In this document: one piece after another, positions 1-5,575 of the stretch
Layout: every line of letters begins with the position of its first letter
How positions within the stretch are numbered: position 1 is the stretch's first letter
From: Erythrobacter sp. UBA2510
Lineage (GTDB): Bacteria; Pseudomonadota; Alphaproteobacteria; Sphingomonadales; Sphingomonadaceae
NCBI GenBank assembly: GCA_002341345.1
Contig: DDNW01000139.1
Location: forward strand, 1 to 7,789
Direction: 5' to 3'
Length of the DNA: 7,789 bases
The notes under the pieces: generated by a model
Database searches by the model: none
Told to the model about the DNA's origin: nothing
What the model saw: the letters and a program-made list of their open reading frames with translations, nothing else
Made by a program: the position numbers and the translations under genes

Positions 1-1
1 G

Positions 2-280
2 AAGACGAGGAAGCGCTACAGCGCGGAGTTCAAGGCAAAGGTGGCACTGGAAGCGATCCGGGGTGACCTGACGCTGGCGGAGCTGGCAGCGAAGCATGGC
101 ATCCACCATACGATGATCGCGGCGTGGAAGCGGCAGGCGGTCGAAGGGATGGCAGGCACGTTCTCGGGGGCAAGTGATGCGGCCCGGGCGGCCAGCGAGG
201 CCGAAGTCGAGAAGCTTCACGCGAAGATCGGTCAGTTGGTCGTGGAGCGCGATTTTTTAGCCAGAGCCTCCGGTCGATGA
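2..280 (+). CDS. IS3-family transposase OrfA (5' end cut by window edge)
   Basis: The open frame enters from the left edge and 92 codons are visible. OrfA proteins of this group are about 95-100 residues, so only a few N-terminal residues should be missing. It begins KTRKRYSAEFKAKVALEA, the usual start of the HTH_Tnp_1 DNA-binding domain. A helix-turn-helix follows (LTLAELAAKHGIHHTMIAAW), then a C-terminal heptad-like helix (EAEVEKLHAKIGQLVVERDFL) that in the family forms a leucine zipper for OrfA/OrfAB multimerisation. OrfA binds the terminal inverted repeats and regulates transposition. The GTG at 41 is internal to the conserved domain and is not the start. The stop TGA at 278-280 overlaps the OrfB ATG, and a slippery heptamer lies just upstream at 253-259. 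Confidence 0.9.
   Translation, partial: KTRKRYSAEFKAKVALEAIRGDLTLAELAAKHGIHHTMIAAWKRQAVEGMAGTFSGASDAARAASEAEVEKLHAKIGQLVVERDFLARASGR
253..259 (+). promoter_or_regulatory. Candidate -1 ribosomal frameshift site (T TTT TTA)
   Basis: In the OrfA frame the codons read GAT TTT TTA, giving an X XXY YYZ heptamer T_TTT_TTA. A -1 slip here continues in the OrfB frame (AGC CAG AGC CTC CGG TCG ATG) with no stop before OrfB. That would yield the OrfAB fusion transposase typical of IS3 elements. The ATGA overlap at 277-280 also permits separate OrfB translation by coupling. I did not find a convincing downstream pseudoknot by eye. Confidence 0.6.
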
Positions 281-1167
281 GCGTGGCACGGAGGCGGGCG
301 ATGATCGAACCTGCTCACCAACGCCTGTCTATCGCGGCGCAATGCCGGCTGCTCTCGATCAGCCGGTCGTCCTACTACTATGCACCGGTGCCGGAGAGTG
401 AGGAGACGCTGGCGCTGATGCGGGTGATCGACGCGGCGTTCCTCGACATGCCGTGGTATGGCAGCCGGCAGATGGTCCGGCACCTGCGCCGAGGCGGCTA
501 TGATGTTGACCGACGACGTGTGCGGCGGCTGATGGGCAAGATGGGCCTGTCGCCGATCTACCAGCGACCGCGCACGAGTGATCCGCATCCGCAGCATCGG
601 ATTTATCCGTATCTGCTGCGCAAGCTGGAGATAGTGCGACCGAACCATGTGTGGTGTGCGGATGTGACCTACATCCCGATGCGCCGAGGGTTCCTGTACC
701 TGGTCGCGGTGATGGACTGGGCGACCCGCAAGGTCTTGGCCTGGCGCCTGTCGAACACGATGGATGCGGGCTTCTGCGTGGCGGCTTTGGAGGAAGCGCT
801 GGCGCGCTTCGGTCGTCCCGAGATCTTCAATACGGATCAGGGTAGTCAGTTCACTTCGCTAGCCTTCACCAGCGTGCTGCGGGATGCCGAGGTGCGGATC
901 AGCATGGACGGCCGAGGCCGCTGGATGGACAACGTGTTCATCGAGCGGCTGTGGCGATCTCTCAAATATGAATGCGTTTATCTCCACGCCTTCGAGACCG
1001 GTTCGGAGCTGCGCACTGGCCTTGCTCGTTGGATCACCTACTACAACACGCAGCGACCGCACTCGGGTCTAGCGGGGCAGACCCCGGCAGAGGCCTATGG
1101 ACGGATCGACGCTTCAGATCATGGGGGGCATGCCCCCCATGATCTGATGACCAGACTGGCGGCATAA
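277..1167 (+). CDS. IS3-family transposase OrfB (DDE integrase domain)
   Basis: This is the catalytic subunit or domain that cuts and joins IS DNA. Its 296 residues match the family length. An N-terminal HTH_21-like region (about residues 40-105, containing WYGSRQMVRHLRRGGY) precedes an rve integrase core. The catalytic triad is D129 (in CADVTYIPM), D187 (in NTDQGSQF) and E223 (in FIERLWRSLKYE). D187 and E223 are separated by 35 residues, the DD(35)E signature. The conserved YYNTQRPH box lies near residues 255-262. Start: the ATG of the ATGA overlap with OrfA; alternatively OrfB is made only as the C-terminal part of a frameshifted OrfAB. Oddity: the last ~20 residues, after the usual family end (TPAEAYG), are encoded largely by a 34-bp palindrome. 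Confidence 0.93.
   Translation: MSVARRRAMIEPAHQRLSIAAQCRLLSISRSSYYYAPVPESEETLALMRVIDAAFLDMPWYGSRQMVRHLRRGGYDVDRRRVRRLMGKMGLSPIYQRPRTSDPHPQHRIYPYLLRKLEIVRPNHVWCADVTYIPMRRGFLYLVAVMDWATRKVLAWRLSNTMDAGFCVAALEEALARFGRPEIFNTDQGSQFTSLAFTSVLRDAEVRISMDGRGRWMDNVFIERLWRSLKYECVYLHAFETGSELRTGLARWITYYNTQRPHSGLAGQTPAEAYGRIDASDHGGHAPHDLMTRLAA
1114..1147. repeat. 34-bp perfect palindrome inside the 3' end of orfB
   Basis: The two 17-base halves are exact reverse complements. The centre is a run of six G, CATG, then six C, flanked by ATGATC/GATCAT type arms. It begins at the T of 1114 and ends at the A of 1147; position 1113 against 1148 breaks the symmetry. A transcript of either strand could fold into a very stable hairpin. 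No T-run follows, so it is not a canonical intrinsic terminator. It may attenuate transcription through the IS end, or it may be an inserted palindromic element. Confidence 0.9.
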
Positions 1168-1198
1168 TCACATCCGGGATTAGCTTAACTTCGCCGCC

Positions 1199-1227
1199 AA
1201 CCTGTCCAAGAAGACGGGACCACCTCA
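1199..1227. repeat. Putative right terminal inverted repeat of the IS
   Basis: The sequence ends GACGGGACCACCTCA and, read inward from the right, starts TGAGGTGGTCCC. TGA starts and a GTCC/GGAC-rich terminal repeat are usual for IS3-group elements. The partner left repeat is outside the window, so the length of the match cannot be measured. The boundary is supported by the transition to kinase coding sequence at 1228. Confidence 0.5.
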
Positions 1228-1909
1228 TGGCGAGGGTCACTTCCTTGCCCTCGGGCTGGGACTTTTCGCTGTGCGGCCGGACGAATTCGTGCGCGCGCCC
1301 CAGCGCGGAAATCCGGCCTAGCAAATCGCGCGACGCTTCACCGAACGCTTCATTTGCGCGCGCTGTCAGGCTGATCAAACCGGAAACAATCGCGAAGATG
1401 TTCTTGATGCGATGGCTGAGCTCCTGGCTCAGGATGTCGTTTTGGAGAGCGGTGCGCTTCTGCTCGTCGATATCCGTGCAAGTGCCGATCCAGCGCTGGA
1501 TCTCACCCTGCTCGTTCAGGATCGGCAGCGCACGACCGATCATCCAGCGATAATCACCGCTGTGATGCCGCAGGCGATATTCAACCTCGTACGGTTCGCC
1601 GGTAGCGAGGCTGTGGTTCCATTTCTTCCATGCGTCGGCCTGGTCATCCTCATGGAACATCCCGGCCCATCCTTCGCCGTCGGTTGATCCGACAGGGACA
1701 CCCGTGAATTCATACCAGCGCGCATTGTAATAATCGTGGGAGCCGTCGGGAAGAGTCGACCAAACCATCTGCGGCATGGTGTCGGCGAGCGCATGGAAAG
1801 CAGCTCCGGCGGATTGCAGCGCATGCTCTGTAGCCAGGGGCAAGACATCCGGCGCCGAGGAGGATTCGCGGCTGCCAAGCTGGAAATTCGTGATGACTTT
1901 TGCATTCAT
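1228..1909 (-). pseudogene. PAS-HWE/HisKA_2 sensor histidine kinase, disrupted by the IS
   Basis: The minus-strand gene starts with ATG at 1907-1909. After a variable ~35-residue N-terminus comes a PAS_3-type sensor domain (about residues 36-150) with ADTMPQMVWSTLPDG, YYNARWYEFTG and the closing WIGTCTDIDEQKR. Next is a dimerisation/phosphoacceptor domain with the box ELSHRIKNIFAIVSGLISL; H166 is the likely phosphorylated histidine. SHR-(I/V)-KN is characteristic of HWE and HisKA_2 kinases rather than classic HisKA. Host sequence stops at about residue 227 (GKEVTLA), where the IS begins. The frame continues ~64 codons antisense through the IS to a stop at 1034, giving a 291-residue chimera with no HATPase domain. 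The 3' half may survive beyond the IS, left of the window. A truncated product could bind its ligand but not autophosphorylate. No transmembrane segment is visible, so it would be cytoplasmic. It diverges from luxI. Confidence 0.85.
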
Positions 1910-2127
1910 AGCCAGCTTGTGACCTTCTCGGGATGAACAGAATCGGACCGATAGGATACCTGTCGTATCTTGTTGATTTTCAAACGCTGAAGCTCATCGC
2001 ACAGGTGGGGCGGTCAGTAAACTCGCCCTGTAGAGCGCCAGATGTGGCCCTCCCCAATTCTTGGTATGTCGCTGCCTATCCGGATTTGATGAGATGCGAG
2101 CAGTCATCAAGTTCACAGGTAATCTTC
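1910..2127. promoter_or_regulatory. Divergent intergenic region between kinase remnant and luxI
   Basis: This 218-bp stretch separates two divergent genes and must contain both promoters. An open plus frame from 1933 runs in phase into luxI, but the conserved LuxI N-terminus begins only after 2128, so I treat it as noncoding. Visible structure: ACCTGT at 1958-1963 and its complement ACAGGT at 2001-2006; GGGCG at 2008-2012 and CGCCC at 2024-2028; and a 25-bp dyad at 2086-2110 (separate entry). I could not assign a convincing sigma-70 -35/-10 pair. No textbook lux box (20-bp dyad, CTG-N10-CAG) is apparent. Confidence 0.5.
2086..2110. promoter_or_regulatory. Inverted repeat TTGATGA-N11-TCATCAA upstream of luxI
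   Basis: The two 7-base arms are perfect reverse complements with an 11-base spacer. The arm centres are 18 bp apart, close to two helical turns. The dyad ends 17 bases before the luxI ATG and just ahead of the weak Shine-Dalgarno AGG at 2117-2119. It could be the operator for a dimeric regulator, such as the GntR protein of the operon or an unlinked LuxR, or an mRNA hairpin near the ribosome binding site. The function is inferred from position and symmetry only. Confidence 0.4.
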
Positions 2128-2754
2128 ATGCAGCAAAGCAGCGGTATAAGTGGTGCAAGCCTGGTCGATCCGGCACTTCGCGCCATGTTCGAGGCGCGCA
2201 AGCGCGTGTTCGTGGATCTTCTTGGGTGGGACGTTCCGGTGCTCGACGAGACCTTTGAAATCGACCAGTTCGATACGCCCTCGGCCGCCTATCTCGTCCT
2301 CACCGGCGAAAATTGCGAGCATCGTGCATCGGCCCGGCTCCTGCGTTCTGATGGACCTCATATCTTGCGCGATCTCTTTCCACAGCTGTGCACCGGACCG
2401 GTTCCGCAGGATGAGACATTTCGCGAGATTACCCGTTTCTGTATCGATCCCACGTTGCCGCGCGCTGATCGCCGGGGTGTCCGCAACCAGCTTGTCTCCG
2501 CACTCGCCGATTTTGCGCTATCGGAAGGGATCTCTGGTTATTCGGCGGTCGCCCCGGTGCCCTGGTTCCGGCAGATCGCTCAGTTCGGCTGGCGCTGCCA
2601 GCAGCTGGGGCCGAACCTTTTCATCGATAGACAGGAGCTTGTCGCTCTTCGCATCGACATCGACCAGGATACACGCGCGCAACTCGCCAACGCAGGGATC
2701 TACTGCCGCAATCCTCAGCCGGAAGCCTATGGTGGTATGGAGCTGGCAGCATGA
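2128..2754 (+). CDS. luxI: Acyl-homoserine-lactone synthase, LuxI family
   Basis: The cytoplasmic enzyme makes an N-acyl-homoserine lactone signal from S-adenosylmethionine and an acyl-ACP. Its 208 residues are typical of the family. The invariant LuxI residues are in place: R24, F28 and W34 (ARKRVFVDLLGWDVP), D46 and D49 (EIDQFD), R70 (ARLL), and E100 and R103 (REITRFCIDP). The start is set at ATG 2128 because the conserved FEARKRVF block then begins near residue 21 as in EsaI/LasI, and AGG at 2117-2119 is at a workable distance. The in-phase upstream ATG at 1933 would add 65 residues without family resemblance. The stop overlaps the next gene's start (ATGA at 2751-2754). Acyl chain length cannot be read from the sequence. 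No luxR lies beside it in the window, although luxR/luxI pairs are the rule. It may be controlled through the dyad at 2086-2110. Confidence 0.93.
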   Translation: MQQSSGISGASLVDPALRAMFEARKRVFVDLLGWDVPVLDETFEIDQFDTPSAAYLVLTGENCEHRASARLLRSDGPHILRDLFPQLCTGPVPQDETFREITRFCIDPTLPRADRRGVRNQLVSALADFALSEGISGYSAVAPVPWFRQIAQFGWRCQQLGPNLFIDRQELVALRIDIDQDTRAQLANAGIYCRNPQPEAYGGMELAA

Positions 2755-3617
2755 CTGCGCCGAGCGAGGCGTATTGGCTCGATCAGCTGCAAGAGGATGG
2801 CTATTGCATCATTCCGCAGCTTGTCGCCGAGCAACAGATCGCCGCACTCGATGCCGACCTGGAAGCTGCGTTTGCGCAGGCGCCACTCGGCAAGGGAGAC
2901 TTCTATGGGCATCGGACCAAACGGTTTGGAAGCCTCCTTCGCCGCTCGCAGGTCGCGGGCGATCTGGTCCTGCAGCCGCTAGTCCTATCGCTCGCCCGCG
3001 CAATTCTCGGCAGCGCCTGCGACCGGATACAGCTCAATGTCGCCCAGGCGATCGCGATCCATCCCGGCGAGATAGAACAGTTTCCGCATTGCGATCAGGA
3101 TATGTGGGCAGGCCGCAAGGGCGATCACGAATATCTTCTCAACGTCATCTGGCCGCTGACCGAATTTACTCGCCTCAATGGCGCGACACGCATCTACCCC
3201 GGGACGCACAGGAAGCCTGTCGACAATCTCGAAAGTCTCGACGATCCCATAGTCGCAGTTTGCAAGCCCGGCGATGCCATCTGCTTTCTTGGCTCCACCG
3301 TCCATGGAGCGGGGCCAAACCAGACCGAGGATGTCCGCCGCGGTGTCGTAATCGGCTACAGTCTCGGCTGGCTCAAACCCTACGAGAATCTCTGGCTGGC
3401 CTATCCGCCAGCAGTAGCAAAAGAGTTCTCGCCCGAACTCGCCGAACTGGCCGGTTATGTGCAGCACCGCCCGAACCTGGGTAATTTCGAAGGGCAATGC
3501 CCGTCGGTTCTGCTGCGTGACGAGGTGCCCGAATTCCCGCAGGCAACCGATAGTCTGCGCCCCGACCAGAAAGAAGCGGTTCGTGAGTTCGCCGAGACGC
3601 GCCGCAGCGGGCGATGA
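2751..3617 (+). CDS. Phytanoyl-CoA dioxygenase (PhyH) family Fe(II)/2-oxoglutarate oxygenase
   Basis: The 288-residue predicted cytoplasmic protein has the double-stranded beta-helix oxygenase core. The iron facial triad is H113-x-D115 (FPHCDQDMW) and distal H185 (STVHGAG); R196 or R197 in RRGVVIGYS is the probable 2-oxoglutarate carboxylate ligand. The WPLTEFTRLNGATRIYPGTH stretch (134-153) is the usual PhyH segment before the second half of the barrel. Such enzymes hydroxylate aliphatic or acyl substrates using O2 and 2-oxoglutarate. The substrate here is unknown. Start: the ATG in the ATGA overlap with luxI, with GGAG at 2739-2742 as Shine-Dalgarno, so translation is probably coupled. From memory, a PhyH-type gene 3' of luxI recurs in sphingomonads, which suggests a role linked to the signal molecule or to a regulated metabolite. 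That role is inference. Confidence 0.88.
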   Translation: MTAPSEAYWLDQLQEDGYCIIPQLVAEQQIAALDADLEAAFAQAPLGKGDFYGHRTKRFGSLLRRSQVAGDLVLQPLVLSLARAILGSACDRIQLNVAQAIAIHPGEIEQFPHCDQDMWAGRKGDHEYLLNVIWPLTEFTRLNGATRIYPGTHRKPVDNLESLDDPIVAVCKPGDAICFLGSTVHGAGPNQTEDVRRGVVIGYSLGWLKPYENLWLAYPPAVAKEFSPELAELAGYVQHRPNLGNFEGQCPSVLLRDEVPEFPQATDSLRPDQKEAVREFAETRRSGR

Positions 3618-4219
3618 GTCCCGCTCACGTCCTCGAGCCTACGTATAGGCGGCTTAAAAATGCATTGCTGGAAGGGCGCTTCCGGGCCGGTGCGAAGCTC
3701 GAGGCGATGCGACTGGCTGACGATTTCGGAGTAAGCATGACGCCGGTAAGAGACAGCCTGAACCAGCTTGTCGGCGAAGGGCTGGTCGACCTCACGCCCG
3801 GCGAAGGATTTCGCGTACCGCTGCTTACCGAACAGGCCTTGCGCGACATCCTGCAAGTCAACGCGCTGCTTTTGGAGCACACTTCCGACACCGACCGCAA
3901 ATCACTGGAAATCGACGAAGGATCCAACGTCACTCAGGGTGCTTATGCCGACCGATTGGCGCATGTCTTCAGAGACATCGCGGCAAACTCAGGCAATCGG
4001 TTTCGCGTACATTTGGTCGAACGCATTAGCGACAGACTCCACCCGATACGTGAACTCGAGCCGGAGATTTGGCCTGGGGCGTCGCATGCCCTTGAGCAAA
4101 TTGAGCGAACAGCTCAGCAGGGTTTCGATGGCTCAACCCGGGCGGTACGCGCATATCATCAACACATCGAGGCTCTGGTACCCGCTTTGGTCGGACGTTT
4201 GAACCAGCAGACCGCCTAG
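3614..4219 (+). CDS. GntR-family transcriptional regulator, short FCD-like C-terminal domain
   Basis: The 201-residue protein has a GntR winged helix-turn-helix at about residues 8-72: YRRLKNALLEGRFRAGAKL, then LADDFGVSMTPVRDSLNQL, then the wing GLVDLTPGEGFRV. The C-terminal half resembles a reduced FCD ligand-binding domain of the FadR type. DRLAHVFRDIAANSGNRF fits the Dx3H...GN motif (D113, H117), and HIEALV (H184) fits the later His motif. The family usually runs to ~220-240 residues, with a last helix carrying another metal-ligand His. Here the protein ends first, 14 bp from the convergent integrase gene. The start overlaps the phyH stop (ATGA) with no good Shine-Dalgarno, so coupling is likely. 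It plausibly regulates its own operon in response to a carboxylate or acyl ligand; the ligand is unknown. Confidence is high for GntR and moderate for FCD. Confidence 0.85.
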   Translation: MSPAHVLEPTYRRLKNALLEGRFRAGAKLEAMRLADDFGVSMTPVRDSLNQLVGEGLVDLTPGEGFRVPLLTEQALRDILQVNALLLEHTSDTDRKSLEIDEGSNVTQGAYADRLAHVFRDIAANSGNRFRVHLVERISDRLHPIRELEPEIWPGASHALEQIERTAQQGFDGSTRAVRAYHQHIEALVPALVGRLNQQTA

Positions 4220-4233
4220 CCCTCGCCAATGAG

Positions 4234-5448
4234 TTAGGTGGTCTCTCCACTCTCGGACAGAACCGTCGCGAGGTGATCATTCCAGGCATCGAGTGCCTGG
4301 CGCTTCTCGTCCTTCCAATCGTGGCGCTGGTAGATGCCGGCGACTCCGGCACGAGATCCGCCGACGTGGTTGAGAACGGCTTCGGTGACTTCAAACCGAA
4401 CGCCAAGCCGCTGAAAGTTCGTAGCGAGGGTTCGTCGTAGATCATGAAGGCGCCAGGCGTCGAGCGGCTCTTCGCGACGTTCCTCGATCAGGCTGTCGAG
4501 CTTCACCTTCCCCTTGGCGTATCCCGTAAAGCCCGCCCCACTAGCTGTCGCAAAGACGCGGCCTTTGCGTGGCCACTTCTCGCCGCGAGCCTCCCGGTCG
4601 AGCTCGGCGATTGCAAGATCGTTGAGCGGAATGGAGTTTGGTTCTCCGTTCTTGGTCCGAGATCCGGGCAGGGTCCACAATCTTTCGCTGCGACTGAGCT
4701 CCTGCCATTGCATCCCGGAGACTTCTTCACGGCGCTGTCCGGTCACGATCAGAAGTCTGACAATTGGACCAAAGCATCGATGACATTCCGGTGCCGCGTC
4801 CCAGATATGGCGGAGTTCGCCATCCTTGAGCCAGCGCTCTCGTGGCTTGACCGGAGGCGGCGTTTCCATGCCCTCCATCGGACTGCGATCGATATCTCCG
4901 CGACTCACGGCCCAGCGAAACAGGCGGCGCATAACGGCAAAGACATTTCGCCGGTTTGCCACCTGCTTGGGCGGCATCTGATCGAGAACCGATACGACGT
5001 CGATCTTCGTAATCGCTGGCAGCGCCTTCATTCCGAATGTGGGCTTGAGGTAGAGGCGAATGGATCGTTCCACGAGGCGACGCCATCCCTCGCGTTTGCA
5101 GGAGCGGGTGAAGAGGTCAGCGTAATTCGAGAAGGCGAGGTCGACAGCTTCCCGTCGGCGCTGCTTTTCCGCATCAACCGGATCAATGCCCTGCGCAACA
5201 ATCACCAACAATCGCTCAGCCTCCAAGCGTGCAGTAGTCGGTGTCCAGGGCGATCCATGTGATCCGATCGTGAAACGACGGGTCTTCGCTTCTCGTCCGC
5301 CCATTCGGAACTGGATTATGTAACTGATTGATCCAGCAGCTGTAATCTTGACGCCAAAGCCCTTAAGATCGGTGTCCCAAAGATAGTTTTCCTTTGGTCC
5401 AACCGGGAGCGAATCGACCGTGCGCTTGCTGATTTTTCCTGTTGCCAT
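4234..5448 (-). CDS. Tyrosine recombinase / island integrase (DUF4102 Arm-binding type)
   Basis: The 404-residue site-specific recombinase is of the P4/CP4 type that integrates islands and prophages. An N-terminal Arm-DNA-binding DUF4102 domain (about 1-90, with WDTDLKGFGVKITAAG and RRFTIGSHG) is followed by a SAM-like core-binding domain (about 105-190). The catalytic domain (about 205-385) carries R239 (VTGQRREEV), K266 (RTKNGEP), H335 and R338 (LHDLRRTLAT), H361 (LNHVGG) and nucleophile Y373 (GIYQRHDW), so it looks intact. The start ATG has GAGG about 6 bases upstream on the minus strand. It lies directly downstream of trmB, reading away from it, and converges on the GntR gene with a 14-bp gap. 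By analogy with similar islands the att site should lie in 5449-5600. Confidence 0.93.
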   Translation of the reverse strand: MATGKISKRTVDSLPVGPKENYLWDTDLKGFGVKITAAGSISYIIQFRMGGREAKTRRFTIGSHGSPWTPTTARLEAERLLVIVAQGIDPVDAEKQRRREAVDLAFSNYADLFTRSCKREGWRRLVERSIRLYLKPTFGMKALPAITKIDVVSVLDQMPPKQVANRRNVFAVMRRLFRWAVSRGDIDRSPMEGMETPPPVKPRERWLKDGELRHIWDAAPECHRCFGPIVRLLIVTGQRREEVSGMQWQELSRSERLWTLPGSRTKNGEPNSIPLNDLAIAELDREARGEKWPRKGRVFATASGAGFTGYAKGKVKLDSLIEERREEPLDAWRLHDLRRTLATNFQRLGVRFEVTEAVLNHVGGSRAGVAGIYQRHDWKDEKRQALDAWNDHLATVLSESGETT

Positions 5449-5575
5449 GCGATACCTCGTGGCCTTTTTCTGGCAATCACCGGGTAATCACGCAAGCGGA
5501 AAAAGGGGCGAATTGGAGGCAATCCTGGCGTAGATGTTTTTGGCCAAGTCGTTGTTTTTACAACATCAGCGTAGT
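5449..5575. other. trmB-integrase junction, probable att/promoter region
   Basis: The 127-bp noncoding gap lies between the trmB stop and the integrase start, both on the minus strand. It must hold the integrase promoter and probably the attachment site. Visible elements are a direct repeat AATCAC at 5475-5480 and 5486-5491, and a perfect hairpin GTTGT-TTTT-ACAAC at 5551-5564. It is more A/T-rich in runs than its neighbours. No tRNA gene is present. On the minus strand no T-run follows the hairpin, so it is not a canonical trmB terminator. Confidence 0.45.
5475..5491. repeat. Tandem AATCAC motifs 11 bp apart upstream of the integrase
   Basis: AATCAC occurs at 5475-5480 and again at 5486-5491, one helical turn apart, inside the longer reading GCAATCACCGGGTAATCACG. 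Repeats spaced at a helical turn near an integrase start resemble arm-type sites for integrase or its excisionase. Two short copies are weak evidence. Confidence 0.3.

Larger units (their letters stand above)
1..1227 (+). mobile_element. IS3-family insertion sequence, left end outside window
   Basis: The segment holds two overlapping transposase frames (OrfA, then OrfB in the -1 frame), the standard IS3-family layout. The right boundary is placed at 1227, where the sequence reads GGGACCACCTCA. Read inward from the right this gives TGAGGTGGTCCC, fitting the TGA...TCA ends typical of the family. Immediately beyond it the minus-strand kinase reading becomes recognisable host sequence, which supports the boundary. 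The left inverted repeat and the other copy of the target duplication lie outside the window, so neither the exact end nor the duplication length can be confirmed. Both visible transposase frames are intact, so the element may be active. Confidence 0.85.
1..5575. mobile_element. Putative integrative element / genomic island, right end
   Basis: A complete DUF4102-type integrase sits immediately next to the 3' end of a housekeeping tRNA-modification gene. The genes on its far side (quorum-sensing operon, broken kinase, IS) are accessory in character, while those beyond trmB look like chromosomal backbone. This suggests an element whose right end is near 5450-5575 and whose left end is outside the window. 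No flanking att duplication can be shown from the window alone, so the luxI operon's membership of the element is inferred. Confidence 0.4.

Noticed and set aside
1958..2006. ACCTGT (1958-1963) and ACAGGT (2001-2006) as a lux box
   Set aside because: The half-sites look like lux-box ends but are 43 bp apart centre to centre, instead of forming one 20-bp dyad. Six-base matches at that distance are not convincing.
1933..2127. In-frame 65-codon N-terminal extension of luxI
   Set aside because: The added residues show no LuxI similarity, and the family's conserved first block is correctly placed from the ATG at 2128. The stretch is better read as promoter DNA.
2150..3484. 444-codon plus-strand open frame across luxI and phyH
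   Set aside because: It is Ser/Arg-rich, low-complexity and matches no family. It overlaps two clearly recognisable genes in other frames and is a high-GC shadow.
4444..5262. 272-codon plus-strand open frame antisense to the integrase
   Set aside because: The integrase on the other strand has all its catalytic residues; the antisense product resembles nothing.
5449..5575. tRNA gene as integrase target
   Set aside because: No cloverleaf, T-loop consensus or CCA-proximal acceptor pairing could be found on either strand.
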